A DNA stretch of 42,826 bases from JAHECW01 sp964641415 (GCA_964641415.1 CAZXMW010000032.1:1-42826); one strand, 5' to 3'. Shown: positions 1 through 8,225, numbered from the stretch's first letter. Program-made: numbers and translations. Notes: generated by a model from the sequence alone, not told the origin.

Positions 1-185
1 CCGTTTATGGCTGAATTATACCATGACCTTAAGCAACCGGAGACGCAGGTTCTCAGATTGGAGCTTGACTCCCGATAGAGGCACCCATGGTGCTCCGATC
101 GGTTCGGCGGCCGAGCGGGGCTCTGAGCCGTCGAGCGGTCGTTCCGGGCTGGGAGTGGCATCGCGACGGCGCCGGAGCCCCATGG

Positions 186-215
186 TGTAACGGAACCGCC
201 CGCCGAGGGACATAC
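186..215 (+). promoter_or_regulatory. Candidate ECF-type promoter of the arsM-like/nrtS/DUF3179 operon
   Basis: TGTAACGG lies at 186-193, and after 16 bases from the GTAACG block comes GACATAC at 209-215. The same two blocks with the same spacing occur upstream of four other transcription units in this window (17393, 20438, 31522, 38409). A start site near 222 would leave a leader of about 55 nt before the ATG at 277. Seen: the sequence and spacing. Inferred: promoter function and the sigma factor that reads it. Confidence 0.55.
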
Positions 216-276
216 GGGCGAGGGTGCAGCCGCTCACGCGGTCCGGCCTCGTCGTCCACGGAGGACTGAAGATCAC

Positions 277-372
277 ATGGATGATCACATTGTGAGCCAG
301 GCGGCGCTGCGCGAGTACGACGGCAGGGTGCTGCAGAAGACCGGAGACCTCAAGACCGGCGCCTGCTGCTGA
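277..372 (+). pseudogene. ArsM-like N-terminal mini-ORF ending in a CC-UGA
   Basis: This is a 31-codon frame after a GGAGG at 260-264. Its product contains L-R-E-Y-D-G-R-V-L and then D-L-K-T-G-A-C-C. That closely follows the N-terminus of arsenite methyltransferases (VxxYYGxVLxxxxDLxTxxC in ArsM/AS3MT), but the methyltransferase domain is absent. The UGA at 370-372 follows the two cysteines. If it were read through, the frame would go on for eight more codons and end at 397-399, overlapping the nrtS-like ATG as TGATG, a normal coupling overlap. No convincing SECIS hairpin follows this UGA, unlike the two other UGA genes. It is either a decayed arsM remnant kept as a leader peptide or a very small Cys-Cys(-Sec) peptide. 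The resemblance to ArsM is clear; the status of the frame is open. Confidence 0.5.
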
Positions 373-398
373 CCGGCGTCTGACCAATTGGAGGATTG

Positions 399-764
399 AT
401 GCCCCACGACAGTGACACCGGACGCACATCGGGATGGCTCGCGACGGCGGCCGAACCGGCGGTGGTACGCAGGGCGCTCGGCACCGCGGTCGTGGTCGGC
501 GCGGTGCTCATCGCCATCAACCAGGGCGACGCCATCGTCGCCGGCGCCGTCGACGGCTCGGACCTGCTCAAGATGGCTCTCACGGTGCTGGTGCCGTACT
601 GTGTATCGACCGCCTCGGGCGTCGGGGCGATCCTTGATCGCGGCCGACAGGGCAAAGGCCCCGAGGCGATTGCACGACCCGAGAGGCTGCCCGGAGATCG
701 GCAGCCGGAAGCGACCCGGCCCGGCCCGAGCCCGGGCCCGGTGAAGAAAGGAACGACACGATGA
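399..764 (+). CDS. NrtS-like small membrane protein
   Basis: The 121-residue product has two hydrophobic segments (about residues 24-44 and 55-78). It carries the pattern GTAVVVGAVLIAINQGD followed by KMALTVLVPYCVS, which I associate with the NrtS family, small proteins shown in cyanobacteria to work in pairs in nitrate/nitrite transport. Here there is only one copy, so transport activity is uncertain. The ATG at 399 follows TTGGAGG with good spacing. Its last codons overlap the DUF3179 start (ATGA at 761-764), so the two are translationally coupled. The C-terminal 40 residues are Pro/Arg-rich and probably cytoplasmic. The family call is from motif memory, and the substrate is not shown by the sequence. 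Confidence 0.65.
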   Translation: MPHDSDTGRTSGWLATAAEPAVVRRALGTAVVVGAVLIAINQGDAIVAGAVDGSDLLKMALTVLVPYCVSTASGVGAILDRGRQGKGPEAIARPERLPGDRQPEATRPGPSPGPVKKGTTR

Positions 765-1813
765 CCACTCAGCTCAACAGACCACGATTCGGATCGATCG
801 TCGCCGCGGCGGCCGCGATCGCGGTGCTGGCGACGGCTCTCCCGGCCGGCGCGCAACGCCCCGAGCCGAAAGTCTTCGCCGAGGTCGACGGCGACCCCAT
901 CTACACCGTGCTCGAGCCCGACGCGATCCCGGCGATCCGGAAGCCGTCCTTCGTCACCGGGCGAGCGGCCGACGCCCAGATGAAGCCAGACGAGCCGGTC
1001 ATCGGCGTCGTCGTCGACGGCGAGGCGCACGCCTACTCGACCTGGCACCTCGACGCTCACGAGATCGTCAACGACCAGATCGCGGGCGCCGCCATCGCCG
1101 CCTCCTGGTGACCCCTCTGCCACACGGGCGTGGTCTACGCCCGCACCGCCGGCAGCCGCACCTACACCTTCATCGTCTCCGGCAAGCTGTGGCGCAACAG
1201 CCTCATCATGCAGGATGTCGAGACCGGCTCGCTGTGGAGCCACATCACCGGAGAGGCCATCCACGGCCCCGCCGAGGGCGCCCGTCTCGACGTCGTGCCG
1301 TCGGTCCAGACGACGTGGGCGCAGTGGTTTGGAGCGCACCCCGACACCAAGCTCCTCGAGAAGGACCGGGTTGTCTCCGGCTCGCACTACCAGAGCTACT
1401 TCGAGGATCCCGAGCGCATCGGCCTGTTCCGCGCCCGCTGGCTGACCGGCAAGATGCCCGGCAAGACTCTGGTCCACGGGATCGCCCTCGGCCCACACGC
1501 CCTCGCGGTGCCCGACGCCGATCTCAAGGGGCTCATCGGCGCCACCCTCGGCGAGACGCGCATCGCCCTGTGGCGGGCAGCCGACGGCGGCGTCCACGCC
1601 TTCATCGCCGAGGCCGGCGGCGAGGCCCTCGCCCTGACCCCGCTGTCAGGTGAGGTGGTCAAGGACCGGGGGACCGGCTCGAGCTGGGACCTCGACCGCG
1701 GCGTTGCCGTTGACGGCCCCCTTGCCGGCGCCACCCTCGAGCGGCTCCCCGTCACCACAGCGTACTGGTTCGCCTGGAGCTCGTTCTACCCCAACACGGC
1801 GGTGGCCGAGTGA
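761..1813 (+). CDS. DUF3179-family selenoprotein (UGA at codon 117)
   Basis: One reading frame of 350 residues is interrupted only by TGA at 1109-1111. A signal peptide covers about residues 1-31. The middle shows the DUF3179 signature: H-E-I-V-N-D-Q, then S-W-U-P-L-C-H-T-G, then F-I-V-S-G-K-L-W-R-N-S, then S-L-W-S-H-I-T-G. In the family the UGA position is the first Cys of a C-P-L-C pair, so selenocysteine replaces a redox or metal-binding cysteine. Homology runs on both sides of the UGA, and codon use does not change, so the gene is not decayed. A SECIS-like hairpin follows (1125-1143). The start overlaps the nrtS-like stop (ATGA), preceded by AAAGGAACG. The stop overlaps the GTG of the VTT gene (GTGA), so it is the third member of an operon. 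DUF3179 has no established biochemical function; a periplasmic thiol/selenol redox or metal-handling role is inference. Confidence 0.88.
1109..1143 (+). promoter_or_regulatory. Bacterial SECIS element of the DUF3179 gene
   Basis: After UGA 1109-1111, CGGGCGT (1125-1131) pairs perfectly with ACGCCCG (1137-1143) around a five-base loop GGTCT (1132-1136). The loop guanines lie 21-22 nt past the UGA. An apical GGUC-type loop about this far downstream is the known SelB-binding layout in E. coli fdhF. A competing weaker stem (1119-1134) also exists. SelB recognition is inferred from the structure. Confidence 0.75.
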
Positions 1814-2613
1814 CCACGGCAGCCTTCCCCGGCAACGACCCCGATCGCGGGCAGCCGTCGGCGGCCAGACAAACGAGTCGAACGGAGGAGCCTCGACGGC
1901 GCTCGGTGCGGGCCATCAAGCTTCTCGTTCTCTTCGGTCTCGTCGTCACTCTCGCGGTCCTCGAGCTCCGTCTCGGCGTATTTTCGGACGCCGGACGCCT
2001 GCTCAGCGTCGCTCGGGTCGAAGCGTGGCTCGACCGGACCGGCGTCCTCGCGCCCCTGGTCTACATGGTGGTCATGGCCGTTACTGTGGTGACGCCGCTG
2101 CCGACGATGCCCCTCGACTTCCTCGCCGGGCGCTTCTTCGGGCCCGTCCTGGGCACCCTGTACTCGGACCTCGGCGCCACCGCCGGCTCGCTGGTCAGCT
2201 TCCAGCTCGCCCGCTGGTTCGGACGCGACCTCGTCGCGCGCTTCTTCAAAGGGCACATCCTGCTGTGCCGCCAGTGCTCGAACCGGCTGATGACCAAGCT
2301 GGTCCTCCTCGGGCGCCTGGTACCGGTGGTGTCCTTCGACCTGATCAGCTACAGCGCGGGGCTGACCCGGATGTCGGCGGTCAAGTTCGCGGTGGCGTCC
2401 TTCCTCGGCATGCTGCCCCTGACCTTCGTCTACAACTCGGCGGGGCACCTGGTGCTGGGAAACCGCTGGATCGGCTGGCTCGGCGGCGGCGTCATGGCCG
2501 CGCTCTTCTTCCTGCTTCCGGTTCTCATCGAGCGCTACAACCTGTTCTCACTTCGGAAGTACTTCACGCACCAGCAGGCCGACGAGGGGGGTGTCGAAGG
2601 GCGTGCCAGATAG
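1810..2613 (+). CDS. VTT-domain (TVP38/TMEM64) membrane protein
   Basis: The 267-residue inner-membrane protein starts at a GTG that overlaps the DUF3179 stop (GTGA). After a polar N-terminus of about 35 residues comes a first transmembrane segment (about 36-56). The VTT core follows: T-P-L-P-T-M-P-L-D-F-L-A-G-R-F-F-G, a re-entrant G-S-L-V-S-F-Q-L-A-R-W-F-G-R, then G-R-L-V-P-V-V-S-F-D-L-I-S-Y-S-A-G, the usual family motif. This family includes bacterial DedA-like proteins and eukaryotic lipid scramblases. A CRQC pair in the loop near residue 157 is unusual and could bind metal or form a disulfide. A second VTT gene lies at 15756-16538, also beside a thiol-redox gene. Partnership with DUF3179 is inferred from coupling. 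Confidence 0.82.
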   Translation: MTTAAFPGNDPDRGQPSAARQTSRTEEPRRRSVRAIKLLVLFGLVVTLAVLELRLGVFSDAGRLLSVARVEAWLDRTGVLAPLVYMVVMAVTVVTPLPTMPLDFLAGRFFGPVLGTLYSDLGATAGSLVSFQLARWFGRDLVARFFKGHILLCRQCSNRLMTKLVLLGRLVPVVSFDLISYSAGLTRMSAVKFAVASFLGMLPLTFVYNSAGHLVLGNRWIGWLGGGVMAALFFLLPVLIERYNLFSLRKYFTHQQADEGGVEGRAR

Positions 2614-2682
2614 GAGATGAGCAGGCCGGTCTCCTCGACGTCCTGGCACGATGCTCTGTGGTCAAAACCGGCCCGGCGCGGT

Positions 2683-4077
2683 TCATCCGGTACCCGGTTT
2701 GGCGTTCGGGCCACCCGCTTGCTTCGCCGTCGGTAGCGGACCGTACCGCCGGAAGAGAAAGTCGGTCCGGGTCCGGACGGGCCGGCCGTCGACTTCGAGC
2801 AGGGGGTAGGCGAGGAAGTTGATCGGGCCGGACACGGGGGCGGGATCGACCACGAGGTCGCGCCCGTGGCTGAGTGCGAGGCGGTTCGCGGGGTGGTGCC
2901 CGAAGTAGTACGTGGCGAGGCTGGAGTACTTGTCGCCTTCGCTGATGTCGACGGGCCACCACTTGCCGTCGGCGTAGAACTCGACCCAGCAGTGGTAACC
3001 GTCGATGCCACCGCTGTTTCGCTCGGACGGAATCCCGGCCCCGATGGTGAAGCGGACGGGAATTCCGATCGATCGGGCGAGCGCCATGAAGTAGGAGTGG
3101 AAGTCGCTGCAGTTCCCGGTGCGGGCGTCACAGGCATGAACGGCGTCGCCCTCGCCCCAGCCGTCGCCGGCCTTGATGTAGCTCATCCGGTCGATGGTGT
3201 GGTCGTACAGCGCCCGCGCCTGCATGAGAGCAGTTTCCTTCTTTTTCCCCACGACCTCCCGGGCGATGGCCTCGAAGTCGTGGCCCCCCGGCACGAGCCG
3301 GTCCGGGGTGAGGTACTCCCAGGGGTCCGGCACGTCCGCCTCGTATGCGGCCTTTTCGCGGCGCACGACCTGGTATTGAATCTCGAGCAGCTCCCCACTG
3401 TGCTCCGGGCCGAGCTCCATGAACAGGATGCGGTTGCCGTGCTTCTTCTCTTCCAGGACCCGGTGCTCGGCGGGCATGTCCATGCGCGTGACGTCGACGG
3501 TCTGGAACTCGTCGCTCGTGGCGAGCGGGACCCAGATACGTGCCGGGGCGGGGATCTCTGGCAGCGTGGCGCGGTAGATGAACTCGAACTCGTCGCGCAC
3601 CCTGACGACGCCGAGGTGTGCGGCCGAGGCACTCTCGACGGGGATGCGCTGCCAGGTCCCGTCCTCGCGTTGCTCCCAGGCGTAGTACGGTTGGCCGTTG
3701 ACCTTGTGGACCGTCGTCTCGGTAACGGTCATCGCACCCGGGTCACCCTCGAGGAAGAAATCGACGTCGTAGAGGTCGCCGCTGACGTCGACGAGGTCGA
3801 CGCACGCAAAGTGCCGCCGTGGCCCGAGATTCGCGAGGTACTCCGTGTGGACGCGGACGAGCTTGAGGCGGAGGTCCTGGTCGCCGAAGGAAAGAGCGAA
3901 GGTCCCGTCCCCGTCGCGGATCCGATCGTCAATGTGTTTCCGAATCCCGGCCTCGATGTCTTCCGTGACGACCTTCGGTCCGTCGTCGGACGAGGCGCTT
4001 CGTTCCGCTTCGCGCGAGCAGCCCGCCACCACGGCGAGCAGGAGCAGAATCACGAGGGTGGCGAACAGGCGCGGCAT
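2683..4077 (-). CDS. Transglutaminase-like lipoprotein
   Basis: The 464-residue product has a lipoprotein signal ending V-A-G-C (Cys20), so it is probably anchored in the periplasm. The C-terminal half holds a transglutaminase-like papain fold with a full triad: Cys323 in G-N-C-S-D-F-H-S-Y-F, His362 in G-Y-H-C-W-V-E-F-Y and Asp377 in W-W-P-V-D-I-S. The N-terminal 170 residues match nothing I recognise and include a P-Y-Y-A-W-E-Q-R segment. The start at 4077 is chosen because GGGAAGG precedes it and the signal peptide starts there. Such enzymes act as cysteine proteases or amidases; the substrate is unknown. It is the second gene after the EHP-repeat lipoprotein on the same strand, 44 nt apart, and convergent with the VTT gene upstream. 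Confidence 0.85.
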   Translation of the reverse strand: MPRLFATLVILLLLAVVAGCSREAERSASSDDGPKVVTEDIEAGIRKHIDDRIRDGDGTFALSFGDQDLRLKLVRVHTEYLANLGPRRHFACVDLVDVSGDLYDVDFFLEGDPGAMTVTETTVHKVNGQPYYAWEQREDGTWQRIPVESASAAHLGVVRVRDEFEFIYRATLPEIPAPARIWVPLATSDEFQTVDVTRMDMPAEHRVLEEKKHGNRILFMELGPEHSGELLEIQYQVVRREKAAYEADVPDPWEYLTPDRLVPGGHDFEAIAREVVGKKKETALMQARALYDHTIDRMSYIKAGDGWGEGDAVHACDARTGNCSDFHSYFMALARSIGIPVRFTIGAGIPSERNSGGIDGYHCWVEFYADGKWWPVDISEGDKYSSLATYYFGHHPANRLALSHGRDLVVDPAPVSGPINFLAYPLLEVDGRPVRTRTDFLFRRYGPLPTAKQAGGPNAKPGTG

Positions 4078-4121
4078 GGACGCCTTCCCTCTTTCGGCCG
4101 AGCCGGGCAGCACCGACCTCG

Positions 4122-4406
4122 CTAGCCCGGGTGCTCAGTCTTCGGATGCTCGTTCTTCGAACCTTCGCTGTCCGGGCTCTCATCTTTCGGATGCTCGGCT
4201 TCGGGATCTACGCTCTCCGAGTGCTCACCCGTCGGATGCTCGGCTTCGGGATCTTCGCTGTCCGGGTGATCACCCGTCGGGGTCTCCGTGGACGGGTGCT
4301 CGCTCTTGGTATCCTCGGGGGACGTCGACGAGCCGCTCTGATCGCATCCGCCCAGGAACACTGCCAGCATCACCAAAACCAGCACGATACTCAGTTTGCT
4401 CCACAT
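4122..4406 (-). CDS. Small acidic EHP-repeat lipoprotein
   Basis: The 94-residue protein begins M-W-S-K-L-S-I-V and has a lipobox L-G-G-C-D near residue 20. The mature part contains only Ser, Thr, Pro, Glu, Asp, Lys, His, Gly and little else. It repeats blocks such as PEAEHP, SEHP, GDHPDSEDP and KTEHP, with a His-Pro pair about every 8-10 residues. The start at 4406 follows GGGAGAG; a longer frame to 4499 lacks a signal peptide at its N-terminus. A surface or periplasmic His/acid-rich tail of this kind could bind divalent metals, but the sequence shows only the composition. It lies 44 nt upstream of the transglutaminase-like gene on the same strand, so the tail could equally be a substrate of that enzyme. 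No family is recognised. Confidence 0.65.
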   Translation of the reverse strand: MWSKLSIVLVLVMLAVFLGGCDQSGSSTSPEDTKSEHPSTETPTGDHPDSEDPEAEHPTGEHSESVDPEAEHPKDESPDSEGSKNEHPKTEHPG

Positions 4407-4759
4407 TGTTTTGCTCTCCCATCTTCTGCGTTCGTTGCTGTTTATCTGGTCGCGTAGAACAGACGTCCCTAGAGTGCGCCGTCTGCTTGCTTGAACCATG
4501 GCCTATTGCACGCAACGATAGCACACCGGTGCGCCCGACGCTGGCGCGTCCACGGAACCACCGAATGTGCCAGACGGATGACAAGGCGCGACTCGGGCAG
4601 CCCCCTTCTGCCACCGCTGACGGAGCAGCCGCGGATAAAGCCCCATCTAACATCTGCCACCTGCCGTGAGCCGGTCGCCACGTCGTGTGCGTAGTCCAGC
4701 AGCCGCTGACACACGGCCTGTCGAGCGGGTGAGGGGGACCGGGACTCCACCCGACCGGA
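4407..4759 (+). other. Intergenic region without a recognisable gene
   Basis: These 353 bases lie between the EHP lipoprotein start and the hydroxylase stop, both on the minus strand. Open frames exist on both strands, but none has a plausible start, ribosome site and protein-like sequence together. The part next to 4407 should hold the lipoprotein promoter; no clear block was found. Confidence 0.4.
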
Positions 4760-5596
4760 TCAGGCGCCCGGGTCGCGACTGATCGGATACCCGCCGCCGG
4801 CGCCGGTGAACGGAAGGGCCAGCAGCCGCCACAGTGACTGGCGCGACGGCGTCTGGAACTGTTCGAGGCCGATCGCCATCGCTTCGTGACCGTCCGCCGG
4901 CTGGTCCCGGTAGGTGCCGAGCACGCGGTCCCACCATGGGAGGTTGAAGCCGAAATTGCTGTTGGTCTCGAAGGTCCGCACGGAGTGGTGCACGCGGTGC
5001 ATGTCAGGCGTCACGACGGCCCAGCGCAGGGCGCGGTCGAGCCGGGCGCCCAACCGGACATTCCCGTGGTTGAACATGGAGGTCGCGTTGAGCAGCACCT
5101 CGAAGACCAGAACCGCCCCCGGCGGCGGCCCCAGAGCTGCGACGACCGCCAGCTTGATCGCCATCGACAGGACGATCTCCAACGGGTGAAAGCGCAGCCC
5201 GGTCGTGACGTCGAAGTCGAGGTCCGCATGGTGAACCATGTGCAGGCGCCAGAGAGCCGGCACAGCGTGGAATAGGACGTGCTGCAGGTACAGCGCGAGG
5301 TCCAGCACCACCACGGCCACGAAGAAGGACACCGCCGTGGGAAGCTGGACGGCGTTGAGGAGGCCCCAGCCCCTCTCCTCGGCGAGCACGGCACCACCCA
5401 CCGCGGCGGCCGGAAAAAGCAACCGGATCACGATCGTGCCAACTGCCAGCATCCCGAGGTTGGCGAGCCAGCGCGAACCTCTTGCGGCGCTGAGGACGCG
5501 GCGCGCCGCGACGAGCTCCCACACCGCCATCAGCGCGAACACCGAGAGGAACGCCGCAAGGCGCACCGCCGGCTCGTGCTCGGCGATGAAGCTCAT
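4760..5596 (-). CDS. Sterol desaturase/fatty acid hydroxylase-type membrane di-iron protein
   Basis: The 278-residue integral membrane protein has four or five hydrophobic segments. It carries the histidine clusters of the fatty acid hydroxylase superfamily: H-V-L-F-H, then H-M-V-H-H-A-D, and near the C-terminus H-R-V-H-H-S together with N-S-N-F-G-F-N-L-P-W-W-D. These bind two irons and support hydroxylation or desaturation of lipid C-H bonds. The G-T-Y-R-D-Q-P end is typical of bacterial members. The ATG at 5596 has no strong ribosome site; it starts 36 nt after the DsrE stop, so it is probably expressed from the DsrE transcript. The substrate (sterol, hopanoid, carotenoid or fatty acid) cannot be told from sequence. 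Confidence 0.85.
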   Translation of the reverse strand: MSFIAEHEPAVRLAAFLSVFALMAVWELVAARRVLSAARGSRWLANLGMLAVGTIVIRLLFPAAAVGGAVLAEERGWGLLNAVQLPTAVSFFVAVVVLDLALYLQHVLFHAVPALWRLHMVHHADLDFDVTTGLRFHPLEIVLSMAIKLAVVAALGPPPGAVLVFEVLLNATSMFNHGNVRLGARLDRALRWAVVTPDMHRVHHSVRTFETNSNFGFNLPWWDRVLGTYRDQPADGHEAMAIGLEQFQTPSRQSLWRLLALPFTGAGGGYPISRDPGA

Positions 5597-5631
5597 GGTT
5601 TGGGCACAATCGGGGCGTGCACAGGATCTCC

Positions 5632-5985
5632 TCAGAACACCAGGACCCGATCGGCCCACAAGGTCCACTCGGCGAGCTCGTCGAGGGTGCTGCGCGCCGC
5701 GCCGTCGGCGAGCTCGTCGGCGGCGATGCCCCGGGCGTCCATGCAGGTGCCGCAGACCGCGATCTCGCCGCCGCGGTTGGTGACGGCGCGCAGCATGCGC
5801 TCGAGGTTGTAGTAGCCGTTGGGGGTCTGCTGGCCGGCCTTGGCGCAGGCTGCCGCGTCGCCCATGAGGAAGACGCGGACCTGCTGGTCGTCCTGCTTGG
5901 CGAGTGCGCCGGCCAGGCGAAGGCCGTTGTAGCTGCGCTCGGTGCCGTAAGGCGGGTCGTTGAGGATGAAGAGGGTCCTGGTCAT
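5632..5985 (-). CDS. DsrE-family sulfur-relay protein
   Basis: The 117-residue protein has the alternating beta-alpha pattern of the DsrE/TusD fold, starting T-R-T-L-F-I-L-N-D-P-P-Y-G-T-E-R. It carries V-C-G-T-C-M-D-A-R-G near residue 80; the first Cys of this loop corresponds to the persulfide-carrying position of DsrE-like proteins. The start at 5985 is preceded by GGAGG with six-base spacing. Proteins of this single-gene type move sulfur or act as small thiol proteins; no tus or dsr genes accompany it. It is upstream of, and probably co-transcribed with, the hydroxylase. The family is clear and the role uncertain. Confidence 0.8.
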   Translation of the reverse strand: MTRTLFILNDPPYGTERSYNGLRLAGALAKQDDQQVRVFLMGDAAACAKAGQQTPNGYYNLERMLRAVTNRGGEIAVCGTCMDARGIAADELADGAARSTLDELAEWTLWADRVLVF

Positions 5986-6194
5986 CGCGAGCCTCCATTC
6001 TTGGCGCGGCCAGCCGCGGTCAGCGAGGCCCGATCCGGCGGGCGCCACGATCGTCGGGAATCGCGGGACCGGCGGCGTTGCGGTCGCTCATCGGAATCAG
6101 TGTAGGGCATTCGCCTCGGTGAAGCCGGCAACCCGTAACCTCGTCACCCCCGCCGGACTAGGAATCACCAGCAAAACGCCTCCGGGAGGGCCCC

Positions 6195-8225
6195 ATGCGC
6201 ACAGTGACGGTACTCACGCTCGCGAGCCTCATGACCTGGCCGGCGGCCGCCAACGTCATCGAGGGCGACACCGCGCCGATGATCGTCTCGGTGGACGAGA
6301 GGATGCGAGCCTTCGACATGGCCGACCTCGTCGACGGCGCGCCGCTCGTGTTCCTCTACGGCTCGGCCACGTGACAGCCGTCGTTTCTCAACCTTCCGGT
6401 CGTGGAAGGTCTGTATCAGGAGTACGGCGATCGCGTGAACTTCCTCTACATGTACGTCCAGGAGGCCCACCCGAACCCCGCCACCGCGCCCTGCGGGTCG
6501 ACCGCCGACCTGGGCTGGAACCACCCCTCGCGCAACACCGTCAGCAAGGAGGACCGCGCCCAGCGCGCCCGCTGGCTCAAGCACGACTTCGACCTGAGCT
6601 TCCCCTACGTCATCGACGAGATGAACGGCGTCAACCAGTGGCATTGGTACCGCTCCGGGTTCTACGTCGGCTGGTTCATTGACTGCGACCGGCAGGTTCA
6701 CATTCTGGAGCCCTGGGCCTGGGCGACGCCGCAGACGCAGTGGTGCGGGCTGCCGCTCGCCGATGTCGACGAGCTCGAGGCCTTTCTCGACGCCTACCTC
6801 GCGGACCCTCCGGGCTGCTACCGCGGCGTCGACCGGAGCGCCACCGCGGTCATTCCCGCCGTGGCCCGACTGACCGGATTCGGCGACACCGACTGGAGCA
6901 GCGAGGTCACCATCGCCAACCCCCACGCCGAGCCGGTCACGACCACCCTCGCCTACCTGCCGCGCGATCGCGACAACACGAACGCCGCCGAGCACGTCGT
7001 CACCGTTGACGGCGGCCGGTCGGTCACCCTGAGCGACGTCGTCGGCGAGACCTTCGGCGAGGCCGGCTCGGGCGCGCTCGTCGCGGTCTCAGACCGCCGG
7101 CAGGTGATCGTCAGCCGAACCTCGAACCTGACCCCGGACGGCACCTTCGGCCAGCTCATCCCGGCCGTCGACCACCGGACGGCGGTCCGCGAGGGGCAGA
7201 ACGGGCACCTCGTCGGGCTCGCAGAGACAGCGTCCTTCCGCACCAACCTCGGGCTCGTCAACCTGGTCCCGGAGCAGATTTCCGTTGACGTCAGGCTGAT
7301 CTCGGCGTCGGGCGACGAGCTCGGCGTGCTCGGCTATGATCTGCCGCCGCGCGGCGCCATCCAGGTCAATCGGGTTCTTCGCGAGCTCACCAGCGCTGAG
7401 CTTTCGGGCTTCCGCGCCGAGGTCCGCGTCGTCACCCCGGAAGGCGGCGTCGTGCCCTACGCCTCCGTCGTCGATGCCGCCTCCGGCGACCCGACCTTCG
7501 TCGAGGCCCGGCTCAACACCCACGCCATCGACGTCGTCGTGCCTGCCGCCGCCCGCGCCGGCGGCGCCAACGGCACCCTGTGGAGATCGGACGTCCTGAT
7601 CCACAATGCTCGCCCGGAGCCAGTCGAACTCACCGTCTCCCGCTGGGACCGCGACGCCGACAACCGTGACGCCGAGACCGCCTCGCTGACCGTCGCAGCC
7701 GGTCGGAGTCTCCCCATCGCCGACGTCCTCGACACCCTGTTCGGCACCGGCGGCGCGGCCGCCCTGGCGATCCACGGCAGCGACGGGCTGATGGCCACCA
7801 GCCGGACCTTCAACGACGCCGCAAGCGGCACCTTCGGCCAGCTGATCCCCGGCCTCGACCCCAGCGATGACACCACCATCCGGCCTGCCCGGCCGGGTCA
7901 CCTTGCCGGGCTCGTCGAGACCGCGGGCGCCGCCGGTCGGCGTACCAACCTCGGGCTCGTCAATCTCCGCGACACCCCGGCACGGGTTGACCTCACCTTC
8001 TTCGCCGAGGACGGATCCGAGCTCGGGCGGCTGCACCCGGAGCTGACGCCCTTCGAGTACGTCCAGATCGACCGGGTGCTCGGCGAGATCGGCGCCGACG
8101 AGGCGACCGGCGTGCGGGCGCTCGTCGAGGTCGTGACCGTGGACGGCCGGGTTCTCGCCTACGCCTCGACCGTCGACAACGGCACCGGCGACCCGGTCTT
8201 CCAGACCGCGTCGACCCTGCAGTGA
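6195..8225 (+). CDS. Deiodinase-like selenoprotein with C-terminal beta repeats (UGA at codon 60)
   Basis: One frame of 676 residues is interrupted only by TGA at 6372-6374. A signal peptide covers about 1-19. Residues about 25-215 follow the iodothyronine deiodinase thioredoxin-like fold: L-V-F-L-Y-G-S-A-T-U-Q-P-S-F-L, where deiodinases have G-S-C-T-U-P-P-F, then F-L-Y-M-Y-V-Q-E-A-H-P, the family's conserved E-A-H-P. From about 220 the protein has two repeats of about 220 residues, each with W-S-(S/D)-(E/V)-V, G-T-F-G-Q-L-I-P, R-T-N-L-G-L-V-N and Q-(V/I)-(N/D)-R-V-L; this domain is common in secreted proteins of Acidobacteria-like genomes and has no known function. The ATG at 6195 follows GGGAGGG. 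A strong SECIS-like hairpin lies at 6391-6410. Bacterial deiodinase-like proteins are presumed selenol peroxidases or reductases rather than hormone deiodinases. The fusion is the odd part. Confidence 0.88.
6372..6410 (+). promoter_or_regulatory. Bacterial SECIS element of the deiodinase-like gene
   Basis: After UGA 6372-6374, ACCTTCC (6391-6397) pairs perfectly with GGAAGGT (6404-6410) around the loop GGTCGT (6398-6403). The loop guanines are 24-25 nt beyond the UGA. The loop begins GGTC, as in the DUF3179 element. Function as a SelB site is inferred from position and loop. Confidence 0.78.

Noticed and set aside
370..372. UGA of the ArsM-like mini-ORF as a third certain selenocysteine
   Set aside because: No stable hairpin with a GGTC-type loop lies 15-35 nt downstream, and the ORF is too short to judge homology after the UGA. 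It is kept only as a hypothesis.
6135..6165. CGTAACC with GGACTAGG before the deiodinase-like gene as a regulon promoter
   Set aside because: Spacing is one base short and the second block matches only at GAC; possible but below the standard used for the others.
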